NCBI GenBank assembly: GCA_027491355.1
Contig: JAIXWI010000029.1
Location: forward strand, 62,001 to 126,000
Length of the DNA stretch: 64,000 nucleotides
Direction: 5' to 3'
Source: Bacteroidota bacterium
GTDB lineage: Bacteria; Bacteroidota; Bacteroidia; UKL13-3
Shown here piece after piece: positions 36,443 to 45,706 of the stretch. Both the position numbers and the translations under genes were made by a program. The notes beneath the pieces were generated by a model. The model ran no database searches. It was not told the origin of the DNA and saw only the letters and a list, made by a program, of their open reading frames with translations. The number at the start of each line of letters is the position of its first letter. The stretch's first letter is position 1.

Positions 36443-36823
36443 TTAGATTTTTCTGAGTCGTCTCAAAATATTTTCTATTCTAACCTCTAACTCTTCCGGA
36501 TTGAATGGTTTAATTAAATAATCATCAGCACCAGCCTTCAAGCATTTTATTTTCTCTGAACTTTCTTCATTCCCAGACAAAATAACCAATGGAATTTCTT
36601 TAAAAAAACCGCTCGATCTGATTTGTCTGATAAATGCAATACCATCTAATTCTGGCATATTGATATCTGCTACAATGACATCAGGAATAACGCCTTGTTG
36701 CATCCATTCCAATGCTTCTTTGCCATTTTTCTTTGCAACCACATTGAAACTTTTGCCAAAATAGAAATCAAGTATTTTTAAAATACTAATCTCATCATCT
36801 AATGCCAGTAGGGTTTTTTTCAT
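36443..36823 (-). CDS. Receiver-only response regulator
   Basis: A 126-residue single receiver domain. The acidic pair is LALDDE (Asp9, Asp10), the phospho-acceptor is Asp53 in VIVADINMPELDG, Thr/Ser is in VILSGN, and the conserved Lys is in DYLIKPFNPEEL. No output domain is present. It lies between the NtrC-type activator (9 bases upstream) and the pseudo-receiver sugar transferase (1 base downstream). It may therefore signal by protein-protein contact to the glycan machinery or act in a phosphorelay. No histidine kinase is in the window. Confidence 0.92.
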   Translation of the reverse strand: MKKTLLALDDEISILKILDFYFGKSFNVVAKKNGKEALEWMQQGVIPDVIVADINMPELDGIAFIRQIRSSGFFKEIPLVILSGNEESSEKIKCLKAGADDYLIKPFNPEELEVRIENILRRLRKI

Positions 36824-36832
36824 TGCTTATTT

Positions 36833-38206
36833 CTATTTCTTATGCAACTGCTGAAAGGCAGGAGTTTTCATAATTCTATAAATGGTAGATTTACCAACGT
36901 TCAATTTTTTAGCCACAGTGATCACATTGTCATCATACTTTTCTAAATACGTTTTAATGATCAAATTGGTATAATCGTCTAAGGTCATTTCTTTACTCAT
37001 TAAATTACTCATTGATTTTTCCATATTGTACACAATGTCTTTCACATCAATGGTATTGTCATCACACATTACACATGCTAGTTCAATAATGGCTTTTAGT
37101 TCTCTGATATTACCAGGATAAGTGTATTCCAATAACTTTTTCTGAGCATCTGCATTGATGGTGATTTTCTTTACTTTATTTTCTTTGCAGTACTCTTCAA
37201 CAAATGAACGCGCAATGTAAATGATATCATTGCCTCTTTCTCTCAATGGCGGCAATGCAATTGGTAAACCTAAAAGTCTGTAATATAAATCTTCTCTGAA
37301 ACGACCTTCTTGAACCTCTACTGCTAAATTTTTGTGCGTTGCAACAATCACTCTTACATCAATAGAAATGGTTTGATTACCACCAATTCTGGTTATTTCT
37401 CTTTCTTGTAAAACCCTTAACAATTTTGATTGAAGACTCAAGTCAAGTTCTCCAATTTCATCTAAAAAAATTGTTCCTTTATTGGCTTGTTCAAACTTCC
37501 CAATTCTTCTTGCATCAGCACCTGTAAAAGCACCTTTTTCATGACCAAACAATTCACTTTCAATTAGGTCTTTGGGAATAGCGGCTACGTTTACAGGTAC
37601 AAAAGCTACTTTTTTGCGTTCACTGTGGTAATGAATGGCTTTTGCTACCAGCTCCTTTCCTGTACCAGTTTCTCCAGTAATTGAAACCGTAATTTTACTA
37701 TTGGCTGCTTTTTCTATCAACGAAAAGGTTTTCTTTATGAGGTCACTGTTGCCAACAATTGTCTTACTAAAATCGTATTTTTTACCTAAATCTTCTTGCA
37801 ATGCACTGATTTGTGTTCTCAAATGCGTATTAGTGAGTGCATTCTGAATAGAATTGATTAGGCGAGGTTTTGTATCTTCATTTTTAATAATGTAATCGAA
37901 TACCCCTAACTTCAATAATTCAACAGCAGTATTGATGTCTTCTTGTCCTGAAATTACGATGACCTGAATTTGATCGTCAATTTCTCTGATTTTTTTGAGC
38001 AATTCGGCACCATTCATGCCTGGCAATGAATAGTCAATGGTAATCAAATCAGGCTTTTTATGCAGATTTGACAAGCAAGATTTAGCATCTTCGAAAGTCT
38101 CTACCTTGTAATCCGGATTGAGTCCTACTGAATAAGACAAAAAATTACGGTACCAGGTATCGTCTTCAACTATGAATATGCTAAAATTTGATTTTGTGTC
38201 AGCCAT
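36833..38206 (-). CDS. Sigma-54-dependent NtrC-type response regulator
   Basis: A 457-residue transcription activator. The receiver domain (phospho-acceptor Asp58 in LITIDYSLPG, Lys108) is followed by an AAA+ domain with Walker A GETGTGKE, the sigma-54-contacting loop GAFTGA, Walker B GTIFLDEIGEL and a sensor/arginine-finger region. The C-terminal Fis-type helix-turn-helix is NVITVAKKLNVGKSTIYRIMK. All key residues are intact, so it should need sigma-54 and phosphorylation. It heads the three-gene regulator/sugar-transferase operon and is the obvious candidate controller of the polysaccharide locus (inference); no sigma-54 promoter was identified. Confidence 0.95.
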   Translation of the reverse strand: MADTKSNFSIFIVEDDTWYRNFLSYSVGLNPDYKVETFEDAKSCLSNLHKKPDLITIDYSLPGMNGAELLKKIREIDDQIQVIVISGQEDINTAVELLKLGVFDYIIKNEDTKPRLINSIQNALTNTHLRTQISALQEDLGKKYDFSKTIVGNSDLIKKTFSLIEKAANSKITVSITGETGTGKELVAKAIHYHSERKKVAFVPVNVAAIPKDLIESELFGHEKGAFTGADARRIGKFEQANKGTIFLDEIGELDLSLQSKLLRVLQEREITRIGGNQTISIDVRVIVATHKNLAVEVQEGRFREDLYYRLLGLPIALPPLRERGNDIIYIARSFVEEYCKENKVKKITINADAQKKLLEYTYPGNIRELKAIIELACVMCDDNTIDVKDIVYNMEKSMSNLMSKEMTLDDYTNLIIKTYLEKYDDNVITVAKKLNVGKSTIYRIMKTPAFQQLHKK

Positions 38207-38265
38207 GCCTGCTTAATTGTTTCAGACAAAGATGGTTAAAAATCTATACTTTGTACACTTAGTTC

Positions 38266-39210
38266 CTAACTTGTAATGTTAGTTGTACGATTTTGTATAA
38301 AATCGGCATACGCCAGGGCAATGCCATCTTCCAAATGAATAGATGGCTTCCAACCTAAATTAAACATAGCTGAAGAGTCCATTAACTTGCGTGGAGTGCC
38401 ATCTGGTTTACTTGCATCGAATTTTATTTCCCCCTCATAACCAACAACTTTTGCAATAACTTTTGCCAAATCACGGATGCTGATATCAGCGCCATATCCT
38501 ATATTCAAAAAGGGTTTTTCATGGTACTTTTGCATCACCAATAAAGCGGCCTCAGCCAAATCATCCACATATAAAAATTCGCGAAGAGGTTGACCTGTTC
38601 CCCAAATTATTACTGCTGCAGCATTGTTTATTTTAGCCTCGTGAAACCGTCTAATTAAAGCGGGCAATACATGTGAATGCTCGGGGTGATAATTATCGTT
38701 AGGACCATACAAATTGGTAGGCATTACGGATACATAATTGCAATTGTATTGGTCTCTGTATGCCTCACACATTTTTATTCCAGCAATTTTTGCAATGGCA
38801 TACGGCTCATTGGTAGGCTCTAAAAGTCCTGTTAACAAAGCACTTTCTTTAATGGGTTGTGGTGCTAATTTTGGATAAATACAACTTGAACCAAAAAACA
38901 TCAATTTTTGAACACCACTCACATACGATTGGTGAATGACATTGTTTTGAATCATCAAATTGTCGAAAATAAACTCGGCACGATAGGTGTTGTTTGCCAG
39001 AATGCCTCCAACTTTTGCAGCGGCTAAAAACACAAATTGAGGTTTTTCTGAAGCAAAAAAAGCGGCAACTTGTTGGGTATTTCTCAAGTCCAACTCAGAA
39101 GATGTTCTATGAATAATATTGGTAAATCCTGCTTTTTTCAAACACCTCATTATGGCAGAACCCAACATCCCTCTGTGTCCGGCAATATAAATTTTATCGT
39201 TTAATTCCAT
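38266..39210 (-). CDS. fcl: GDP-L-fucose synthase
   Basis: A 314-residue extended SDR enzyme that turns GDP-4-keto-6-deoxymannose into GDP-L-fucose. The NADP motif is [12 protein letters not shown] near residues 9-20. [37 protein letters not shown] holds the catalytic Ser and YxxxK (YAIAK). [22 protein letters not shown] is the family hallmark. The partner GDP-mannose 4,6-dehydratase (gmd) is not in the window. Fucose is thus a likely constituent of the glycan made here. Confidence 0.95.
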   Translation of the reverse strand: MELNDKIYIAGHRGMLGSAIMRCLKKAGFTNIIHRTSSELDLRNTQQVAAFFASEKPQFVFLAAAKVGGILANNTYRAEFIFDNLMIQNNVIHQSYVSGVQKLMFFGSSCIYPKLAPQPIKESALLTGLLEPTNEPYAIAKIAGIKMCEAYRDQYNCNYVSVMPTNLYGPNDNYHPEHSHVLPALIRRFHEAKINNAAAVIIWGTGQPLREFLYVDDLAEAALLVMQKYHEKPFLNIGYGADISIRDLAKVIAKVVGYEGEIKFDASKPDGTPRKLMDSSAMFNLGWKPSIHLEDGIALAYADFIQNRTTNITS

Positions 39211-39246
39211 TTCTTAAAACTCTTTTAAATCCAAATCAAATATAAC

Positions 39247-39990
39247 TCAATTAACCTTTTTGATTCCGGAGTGAAACACTTCCATCAAATTTAACTTATC
39301 GTGCTCTGAAAACTTTGCATTGTATATCATGCCAAATTCGGAACTGTACTCTTTGGCATCATATACAGGGATTGAAAGTGGTCTTTTATAAAATATAGCA
39401 ATCAGCTCTTGGTGTAAGAAAACCAATTGTAACCTTATTGTAAAGCAATTTTGGATAAAATCATACTGTTTAGTTACAAACGGGACATAACCCAAACAAG
39501 TATCTTGTTGCTCAAATCCAAATTCTTTGAAATACTTTTCAAAAAAGTTGACTTTTTCATTGTTACGTGCAAACTTCATCATGTTGGTTAATGCCAATTC
39601 AGGAACAGATAACGGATCTATGGCTGCTTTATCAATGAGTGCAACTATAAAAATTTTAGTACAAGAATCGTTAAACGCCATTCCATTTAATGGTATTAAT
39701 TCTTGTAATGACTTACCTATTTTTCGGAATGAAAAATCAAACAACAATGTATTTTTTTTGAGCGTGAGACCATCAACCAATTGTTTGTTCTTAACTATGC
39801 AAACCAACAATACTTTTTCATGCCTTGGAGAAAATGGATGACTGTAAAATGAAGTATTTGTTTGCAATTCAAGTAAGTTACTCAAATCTGCTTCAGCATA
39901 TAAAGTAGCAATCCCCGCAGTTTTTTCAGCTTTGAGTTGGCAAAAAAACAAGCAAGCAATACAGGCAAGAATGAGTTTATTTTTTAGCAA
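39247..39990 (-). CDS. Exported protein of unknown function
   Basis: A 247-residue protein starting at TTG; the frame closes upstream before any ATG, and the TTG gives an intact signal peptide (KLILACIACLFFCQLKAE). I do not recognise the mature domain. It has few cysteines and alternating beta/alpha character, and the ending LMEVFHSGIKKVN is not barrel-like. It overlaps the DedA gene by 14 bases, indicating translational coupling. Fcl lies 36 bases downstream. Confidence 0.6.
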   Translation of the reverse strand: MLKNKLILACIACLFFCQLKAEKTAGIATLYAEADLSNLLELQTNTSFYSHPFSPRHEKVLLVCIVKNKQLVDGLTLKKNTLLFDFSFRKIGKSLQELIPLNGMAFNDSCTKIFIVALIDKAAIDPLSVPELALTNMMKFARNNEKVNFFEKYFKEFGFEQQDTCLGYVPFVTKQYDFIQNCFTIRLQLVFLHQELIAIFYKRPLSIPVYDAKEYSSEFGMIYNAKFSEHDKLNLMEVFHSGIKKVN

Positions 39991-40630
39991 ATTGGTGTTT
40001 AATCACTTGGAATATAATAGGTAAAACAGAGACAAATACTATACCTAACACTACTTTTTCAAAATTATGTTGAACCCAAGGTATATTTCCTAGGAAATAG
40101 CCAGCCAATGTGATACTGCATACCCAAATGAGTGCACCAACAATACAAAAAGTTATGTATCTGCTGTACTTCATGCTGCCAACTCCGGCAACAAAGGGAG
40201 CAAAGGTTCTTACAATTGGAACAAATCTGGCTATGATAATTGCAACAGAACCATGCTTTTCATAAAAGGTTTCGGTTTTACGGATGTATTCTTTTTTAAT
40301 GGTAAACAAGCCAAATAATTTGGCGCCTTCACCTTTTTGAGCTAAAAATCTACCTATCATGTAATTGGTATTGTCCCCTAACAAAGCCGCTAATATTAAT
40401 AACACAATCACCAACCAAACCTCCAAACCATTTGCTGGATTGCCTGCAAGTAAACCTGCAGTAAACAGAAGTGAGTCGCCCGGCAACAATGGCAGTACTA
40501 CTAATCCTGTTTCACAAAAAACAATTAAAAAAAGCAAGCCATAAATCCAAATTCCATGATTGGCTACAAATGTTTCTAAAAAGCCTTTTGTATTGGTTAG
40601 TAGCTCTTTTATAATTTCTAAAAATTCCAT
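39977..40630 (-). CDS. DedA family membrane protein
   Basis: A 217-residue integral membrane protein (SNARE-associated/DedA/VTT fold). Signatures include LPLLPGDSLLFTAGLLAG, GDNTNYMIGRFLAQK and FARFVPIVRTFAPFVAGVGSMKYSRYITFCIVGALIWV with the conserved Arg residues. DedA proteins help recycle undecaprenyl phosphate and other lipids across the inner membrane, which suits a position beside a glycan locus. It is the first gene of a short minus-strand operon with the exported unknown. Confidence 0.92.
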   Translation of the reverse strand: MEFLEIIKELLTNTKGFLETFVANHGIWIYGLLFLIVFCETGLVVLPLLPGDSLLFTAGLLAGNPANGLEVWLVIVLLILAALLGDNTNYMIGRFLAQKGEGAKLFGLFTIKKEYIRKTETFYEKHGSVAIIIARFVPIVRTFAPFVAGVGSMKYSRYITFCIVGALIWVCSITLAGYFLGNIPWVQHNFEKVVLGIVFVSVLPIIFQVIKHQFAKK

Positions 40631-40688
40631 CTTGTTAGTTTAAAACAGCGCAAGTTTAATGAAATCTCATTGCTTTTTATAATTTTGT

Positions 40689-40814
40689 ATGATGACTTTC
40701 AAGTATAAAATGTTTTTGGCAGTAATGGTTTTGATGATGGTATTTGCTGCTGCAGCTTGCAATACTCACAAAGGAATTGCACGCAATAAAAAATGTAACT
40801 GTCCGGTATTCTAA
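40689..40814 (+). CDS. Small predicted lipoprotein (41 aa)
   Basis: A short frame of 41 residues: a basic N-terminus (MMTFKYK), a hydrophobic core with many Met (MFLAVMVLMMVFAAAAC) ending in a lipobox-like AAAC, then NTHKGIARNKKCNCPVF. The stop codon directly abuts the ATG of the next GT2 gene (TAAATG), which supports real translation and coupling. A TAATTTTG -7-like box at 40680-40687 lies just before it, so the Met at 40710 may be the true start. Lipidated small proteins ending in Cys-x-Cys-Pro are otherwise unknown to me. Confidence 0.6.
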   Translation: MMTFKYKMFLAVMVLMMVFAAAACNTHKGIARNKKCNCPVF

Positions 40815-41633
40815 ATGAATAAACAACCATTATTGAGTTTAATAACCGTTTGCTACAATGCGGCTGAGGTATTAGAAAACACCTTGTTATCAGCCATGAA
40901 TCAAACTTTTCAGGATTTTGAGTTAGTTATCATAGATGGCGGATCTAAAGACAACACGCTTGAAATAGCAAAAAAATTTAGCCCTAAAATTGGTTACATC
41001 GTTTCTGAAAAAGACAGTGGCATTTATGATGCCATGAACAAAGGCATTAAAGCAGCCAAAGGCAAATGGGTTTACTTTTTAAATGCAGGTGATGCATTTT
41101 ATTCTCCCAATGTTCTCAGTAATATTTTTGACAAACAACTGCCAGCAAACATTGAATTGTTGTATGGGCAAATTGAAACCAAAAACGAACCTACAGGCAT
41201 CAATTACATTGCAGGTAAACGAGTTGCTATTAAGGACTTTTATCATAGCTATCCTATCTGTCACCAAGCAACTTTCAGTCAAAAAAAATTATTTAACGAG
41301 ATTGGTTATTTCAATACCAAATACAAGTTAGCAGCCGATACCGAATGGTTTTATAGGGTATTCAAACAATTACCAAATGCAACATTGTTTATAGAGTTAC
41401 CCATTGCCTTTTACGACATTCAAGGAACCACCTATTACAAAAGAATGGCAGGTTACAGAGAATACCTTGACTTTGGAAAGCATCATTTTCCATTTTACAT
41501 TAGCTTCAAAAATTACCTCAACTATCCTTTACTTTGGATGAAAGTGAAAGCAATCAGGCTATTAACTGACACTGCTATTTTTAAAGTTTACCGTAAGTTA
41601 AAATTCAAAAACAAACAAGCACACAACCAATGA
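40815..41633 (+). CDS. Glycosyltransferase family 2 (WcaA/WcaE-like)
   Basis: A 272-residue soluble GT2. Core motifs are LLSLITVCYNAAEVLENTLLSAMNQTFQDFELVIIDGGSKDNTLEIAKKF and DSGIYDAMNKGIKAAKGKWVYFLNAGDAFYSP (DxD equivalent). YPICHQATFSQKKLFNEIGYFNTKYKLAADTEWFYRVFKQLP is typical of the WcaE-like group of colanic-acid-type transferases. It begins directly after the small lipoprotein stop and overlaps the methyltransferase start by 4 bases (ATGA). Confidence 0.92.
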   Translation: MNKQPLLSLITVCYNAAEVLENTLLSAMNQTFQDFELVIIDGGSKDNTLEIAKKFSPKIGYIVSEKDSGIYDAMNKGIKAAKGKWVYFLNAGDAFYSPNVLSNIFDKQLPANIELLYGQIETKNEPTGINYIAGKRVAIKDFYHSYPICHQATFSQKKLFNEIGYFNTKYKLAADTEWFYRVFKQLPNATLFIELPIAFYDIQGTTYYKRMAGYREYLDFGKHHFPFYISFKNYLNYPLLWMKVKAIRLLTDTAIFKVYRKLKFKNKQAHNQ

Positions 41634-42292
41634 GTTTGATTATACCACACAAGTTTCGCTTTTTACCAAAAAATTATAAAAACAAAGCATTTAACCTCTT
41701 GGATGTAGGTGCTGGCAGTCACAGTGCCACCAAAACCAAAAAAGAATACCCGCTCTGTAATTATTTCGGTATTGACATTACCAAATCGTATGAGAATGAC
41801 GAAGCTGATTTCAAAGCAATGTCAGGATTCTACCAAATGGATCTGACCCAACTCAATTTCACTGAAATTCCCGATAACTTTTTTGATGTAATTGTAATGA
41901 GTCATATAATTGAGCACCTTAGTAATGGAGACAAAGTGATTGCAGGCTTGATGCCCAAATTAAAAGCAAATGGATTTGTGTACATAGAATACCCGTGTGA
42001 AGCCAGTACACGCTTGCCAAGCATGAAAAGAACATTGAACTTTTATGATGATCCTACACATGTAAGGATATACAACACCAAAGAAGTTTCTAGCATTTTA
42101 AATGAGGCTTGCGTAAAAACTATTAAAAGTGGAAGAAGAAGGTATTGGCCATATATTATATTGTTACCACTTACACTTTTTACTGAAACATTGAAGTATG
42201 GTTTTGTACCTGGTGGTGTTTTTTGGGACATTGCAGGATTCGCCGAATATGTATTTGCAAAGAAGATAAGCCAAACAAATGACAACATTTAA
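41630..42292 (+). CDS. SAM-dependent methyltransferase
   Basis: A 220-residue class I methyltransferase. Motif I is FNLLDVGAGSHSATKTKKEYPLCNYFGIDIT, the post-motif acid is in FDVIVMSHIIEHLSNGDKVI, and a hydrophobic C-terminal segment follows. It overlaps its GT2 neighbour by 4 bases and the Nif3-like gene by 14. It probably modifies a glycan or lipid-linked sugar, judging from the GT2 next to it; the substrate is not determinable. Confidence 0.85.
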   Translation: MSLIIPHKFRFLPKNYKNKAFNLLDVGAGSHSATKTKKEYPLCNYFGIDITKSYENDEADFKAMSGFYQMDLTQLNFTEIPDNFFDVIVMSHIIEHLSNGDKVIAGLMPKLKANGFVYIEYPCEASTRLPSMKRTLNFYDDPTHVRIYNTKEVSSILNEACVKTIKSGRRRYWPYIILLPLTLFTETLKYGFVPGGVFWDIAGFAEYVFAKKISQTNDNI

Positions 42293-43379
42293 AACCATTT
42301 TCAATTTCTTTGAAAAAATAGCCCCATTTTCCCTTCAAGAATCTTATGACAATTCAGGCTTGATTGTAGGAGACCCTGAGCAATTAGTAAAGGGGGTACT
42401 GGTTAGTTTAGACTGTACCGAAGCAGTAGTAGCAGAAGCCATCCAAAAAAATTGCAATTTAATCATCTGCCACCACCCTATTGTTTTTCAAGGCTTAAAA
42501 AAGTTGAATGGCAACAATTATGTTGAAAGAACAGTAATCAAAGCCATTCAAAACCAAATAGGCATTCTGGCAGTTCATACCAACCTTGACAATGTTTACA
42601 ATGGGGTAAACCATGTGATTGCTAGTAAAATTGAATTGGAGAATTGCCAGATTCTAAAACCAATAACTGGAAACCTGGTTCATTTGAGTGTTTTTGTTCC
42701 GCAAGAAAATGCTGAAACGCTAAAAAAAGGCTTGTTTGAAGCTGGCGCTGGGAAAATAGGGAATTATGACCAATGTGCTTTCCAAACACTTGGCAATGGC
42801 AGTTTCAGGCCAACAGCCAACAGCAATCCATTTGCTGGTGAAATAGGGAAAACCTCATTTGTAGATGAATATAAAGTAGAAGTAGTATTCCCTAAAAATC
42901 TCACAAACAGTGTTTTATCAGCAATGAAGCGCCATCATCCTTATGAAGAAGTGGTCTATCAATGTATTGAATTGTTGAATACGCATCAGCAGACCGGTGC
43001 AGGGATGGTAGGAAATTTACCTGAAGCCATGTCTTCAACTGCTTTTTTAACCTTGCTCAAGCAAAAAATGGAATTGCAAGTCATTCGTTACACATCACTT
43101 GAAAATCAATTGATTAAACGTGTGGCAGTTTGTGGTGGAGCAGGGAGTTTCTTGCTTAAAGATGCCATTGCCAAAGGAGCCCAAGCATTTATAACTGCTG
43201 ATTTTAAGTACCACGAATTTTTTGATGCCGAGAACAGGCTGTTAATAGCTGATATTGGGCATTTTGAGAGTGAAAAATATACGAAAGATTTAATAAGCGA
43301 CTTGATTGTCAAAAATTTTCCTAATTTTGCCGTTCTTTTATCTCAAACTAATACTAACCCAGTAAACTACTTTTACTAA
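42279..43379 (+). CDS. Nif3-like dinuclear metal center hexameric protein
   Basis: A 366-residue member of the NIF3/YqfO/GTP cyclohydrolase I type 2 family. Metal-ligand motifs are NLIICHHPIVFQG, GILAVHTNLDNVYNGVNHV and ITADFKYHEFFDAENRLLIADIGHFESE. The middle insert (about residues 125-230, VFVPQENAETLKKGLFEAGAGKIGNYDQC) is the PII-like domain of the long YqfO form. Biochemical function in bacteria is unsettled. The gene overlaps the preceding methyltransferase and is followed 2 bases later by the C4 zinc-ribbon gene. That Nif3-zinc-ribbon pair is commonly conserved. Confidence 0.93.
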   Translation: MTTFKTIFNFFEKIAPFSLQESYDNSGLIVGDPEQLVKGVLVSLDCTEAVVAEAIQKNCNLIICHHPIVFQGLKKLNGNNYVERTVIKAIQNQIGILAVHTNLDNVYNGVNHVIASKIELENCQILKPITGNLVHLSVFVPQENAETLKKGLFEAGAGKIGNYDQCAFQTLGNGSFRPTANSNPFAGEIGKTSFVDEYKVEVVFPKNLTNSVLSAMKRHHPYEEVVYQCIELLNTHQQTGAGMVGNLPEAMSSTAFLTLLKQKMELQVIRYTSLENQLIKRVAVCGGAGSFLLKDAIAKGAQAFITADFKYHEFFDAENRLLIADIGHFESEKYTKDLISDLIVKNFPNFAVLLSQTNTNPVNYFY

Positions 43380-43381
43380 AT

Positions 43382-44146
43382 ATGGCAGCTGCAAAAGAAA
43401 TAAGTATTGAACAAAAATTGAAAGCATTGTTTAAGCTTCAATTGATTGATTCTAAAATTGACAATCTTCGTTCTGTAAGAGGCGAACTTCCAATGGAAGT
43501 AGCTGATTTGGAAGACGAAATTGCTGGTTATGAAACCCGTTTGGTAAACCTACAAGCAGATATCAAAAAAATGGACGAGTCAATCTCTGCCAACAAAACA
43601 AAAATTACAGATGCCAAAGCTTTGGTTAAGAAATATGAAAAGCAATTGGAAAATGTAAAGAATAACCGTGAGTATGAAGCATTATCAAAAGAGATTGAAA
43701 TTCAGGGTTTAGAGCAACAAGCTGCTGACAAAAGAATCAAAAACATTCAGTACGACATTGAGCAAAAGAAAACAACTTTGGAAAACTTGAAGACTGATTT
43801 GGAAGGTCGTAAAGCTGATTTGAAAACTAAAAAATCTGAATTAGATACCATAGTTAAAGAAACTGAGAAAGAAGAAAAAGATCTACTCAAAGTACGTGAT
43901 GGAGCGCTTAAAGTAGCAGATGAACGCTTGGCTATGTCATATGAAAGGATCAGAAGAGGCATTAAAAATGGCATTGGTGTAGCTAATATTCAAAGAGATA
44001 GCTGTAGTGGATGTTTTGCTGGAATCCCCCCTCAAAGACAAAGTGATATCAAGCAAAGAAAGAAAATCATTGTTTGTGAAAACTGTGGCCGTGTATTAAT
44101 TGATGCCGGACTTTCTGAAGAAGTAGAAGCAGAAATGCATTTGTAA
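43382..44146 (+). CDS. Coiled-coil protein with C4-type zinc ribbon
   Basis: 254 residues. A long antiparallel coiled coil (about residues 25-185) is followed by a zinc ribbon, CSGCFAGIPPQRQ ... VCENCGRVLID (two CxxC pairs). This is the family found next to Nif3-like proteins in many bacteria. The fold suggests nucleic-acid or protein binding; no enzymatic motif is present. It starts 2 bases after the Nif3-like stop, and a terminator follows its own stop by about 20 bases. Confidence 0.92.
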   Translation: MAAAKEISIEQKLKALFKLQLIDSKIDNLRSVRGELPMEVADLEDEIAGYETRLVNLQADIKKMDESISANKTKITDAKALVKKYEKQLENVKNNREYEALSKEIEIQGLEQQAADKRIKNIQYDIEQKKTTLENLKTDLEGRKADLKTKKSELDTIVKETEKEEKDLLKVRDGALKVADERLAMSYERIRRGIKNGIGVANIQRDSCSGCFAGIPPQRQSDIKQRKKIIVCENCGRVLIDAGLSEEVEAEMHL

Positions 44147-44165
44147 ACAAAATTGATTAAAATTG

Positions 44166-44189
44166 AAGCCGCTTTATGCGGCTTTTTTT
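44166..44189 (+). terminator. Terminator ending flush with the next start codon
   Basis: Stem AAGCCGC / GCGGCTT (loop TTTAT) followed by seven T residues. The T-run ends at 44189 and the next ATG is at 44190. It lies just after the zinc-ribbon gene. Confidence 0.85.
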
Positions 44190-45674
44190 ATGCGTAAAAT
44201 CTACCTATTTATTCTGCTCGTATTGATTAGCTTTTCAAACAAAGCTGAAACTGGATTCAAGATTACTCCCAGAATCATTACTATACAGGACCACATGGTA
44301 AAACTTCGCCTTAAAAAAGCTGAACAACTGATTCAACAAGAATTACAAGCCGACCCTGGAAATTTAGCCGCTATATTTTATCAAAATTTTTTAGCCTGTT
44401 ATCGAATTTTGATTACCCAAAACCAAGATGCCTATCAAGCCTACAAAAAGAATGCAGCAGATTGGATAGAGAAATTTGAAGATTGGGAAACAAACTCCTC
44501 ATTTAAAAATTATGCCATTGCGCATATGCATATGCAGTTGGGGTTTTGTGAAGTTTTATTCAATAATTATTTAGGTGCAGCCTACGATTTTAGAACTTCA
44601 TTTAAAATGAGCCAAACTTTGTATCTGGAAAAACCAGATTTTTTACCCAATCATAAATTATTTGGATTGTTAAGTGCTGCATTTGGTACTTTTCCAGAGC
44701 AGTACAAATGGGTCATTCGGGCCATTGGAATTGAGGGAAATTATGAAAAGGGCTTACAATTACTCAAAGACTATATTCTAAAAAGTAATGGCAACCCTGC
44801 ACTCAAATGCGAACGAGGTGAAGCGCTGTTTGCTTATTCATTTTTAAAACTGAATTACAGCAGGCACAAAGAACAAGCATGGGAATTTATCAAAAAAAAT
44901 AGTCAAGACTACACAGAAAGCCCTGCAATCGCTTATTTAAGAGCATACGCAGCAGAAAAGTCTTTCGACCCAAAAGAATGCATCAATACTTGCTTAAAAC
45001 GACCTATAGGGCCAGATTACGAGGAAATACTGTTGTTTGACTATTTACAAGGATCAGCCCGTCTAAATTTATTGGAAAAAGATGCCGCAATTTGGTTGAA
45101 GAAGTATGTTACTTTTCATCCAGGTAGTTTTCTAAAAAAAGATGCCTACAGAAAATTAGCTTGGGATGCATTACTGAACAATAATCTTGAAAAGTATAAA
45201 ACATACAGACAGCTGTCTATCAAATACAATGCCCAATCTGAAGAAGAAAAATGCATTGAACAAGATTTAAAATCTGGTATTTATCCATCAACCACATTGA
45301 TCAAAGCCCGCTTGTTATTTGATGGTGGTGATTGGCATGAGGCCTATAAAACGATTGAGTCTGGTTCAGAAAAAAGTTTACCTTCTCAATATCAAAAATT
45401 AGAATGGCATTACCGCAAAGCAAGAATCTTTATTGAATTGAAGAATTATAAATTGGCACAATACCAATTCAACCAGTGTATAAATTATCAAAAAAACTGC
45501 AACTCATACATGGTACCAAATGCTTATTTACAAATGGGTTATTTGTATGCTATGAATAACCAAAAACAACAAGCTTTGTCTTCAATAAAAAAAGTATTCG
45601 ATTTTGACAATTATGATGGTAAACGGGTTTTAGAACAAGAGGCTCAAAACGCAATTCATGAAATAACAGAATGA
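44190..45674 (+). CDS. Exported TPR-like helical repeat protein
   Basis: A 494-residue protein with a signal peptide (RKIYLFILLVLISFSNKAE), mostly helical. Repeat-like pairs occur at the start (MVKLRLKKAEQLIQQELQADPGNLAAIFYQNFLACY) and end (YQKLEWHYRKARIFIELKNYKLAQYQFNQCINYQ, then AYLQMGYLYAMNNQKQQALSSIKKVF), fitting divergent tetratricopeptide repeats. The start is ATG 44190; a TTG nine codons upstream lies in the terminator stem and is rejected. No catalytic motif. It is probably a periplasmic scaffold. Confidence 0.78.
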   Translation: MRKIYLFILLVLISFSNKAETGFKITPRIITIQDHMVKLRLKKAEQLIQQELQADPGNLAAIFYQNFLACYRILITQNQDAYQAYKKNAADWIEKFEDWETNSSFKNYAIAHMHMQLGFCEVLFNNYLGAAYDFRTSFKMSQTLYLEKPDFLPNHKLFGLLSAAFGTFPEQYKWVIRAIGIEGNYEKGLQLLKDYILKSNGNPALKCERGEALFAYSFLKLNYSRHKEQAWEFIKKNSQDYTESPAIAYLRAYAAEKSFDPKECINTCLKRPIGPDYEEILLFDYLQGSARLNLLEKDAAIWLKKYVTFHPGSFLKKDAYRKLAWDALLNNNLEKYKTYRQLSIKYNAQSEEEKCIEQDLKSGIYPSTTLIKARLLFDGGDWHEAYKTIESGSEKSLPSQYQKLEWHYRKARIFIELKNYKLAQYQFNQCINYQKNCNSYMVPNAYLQMGYLYAMNNQKQQALSSIKKVFDFDNYDGKRVLEQEAQNAIHEITE

Positions 45675-45706
45675 ATATCCCAAAGTGGGAATTCATGTGC
45701 TATTTT
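45671..45706 (+). terminator. Hairpin overlapping the stop codon, possible terminator
   Basis: ATGAAT and TCCCA pair with TGGGA and ATTCAT around loop AAG (one bulged A). Five T residues occur a few bases later. It is weaker than the other terminators here. Confidence 0.4.

Noticed and set aside
44163-44189. TTG start nine codons upstream for the TPR-like protein
   Set aside because: Those codons form the terminator stem and T-run. The ATG at 44190 starts a clean signal peptide.
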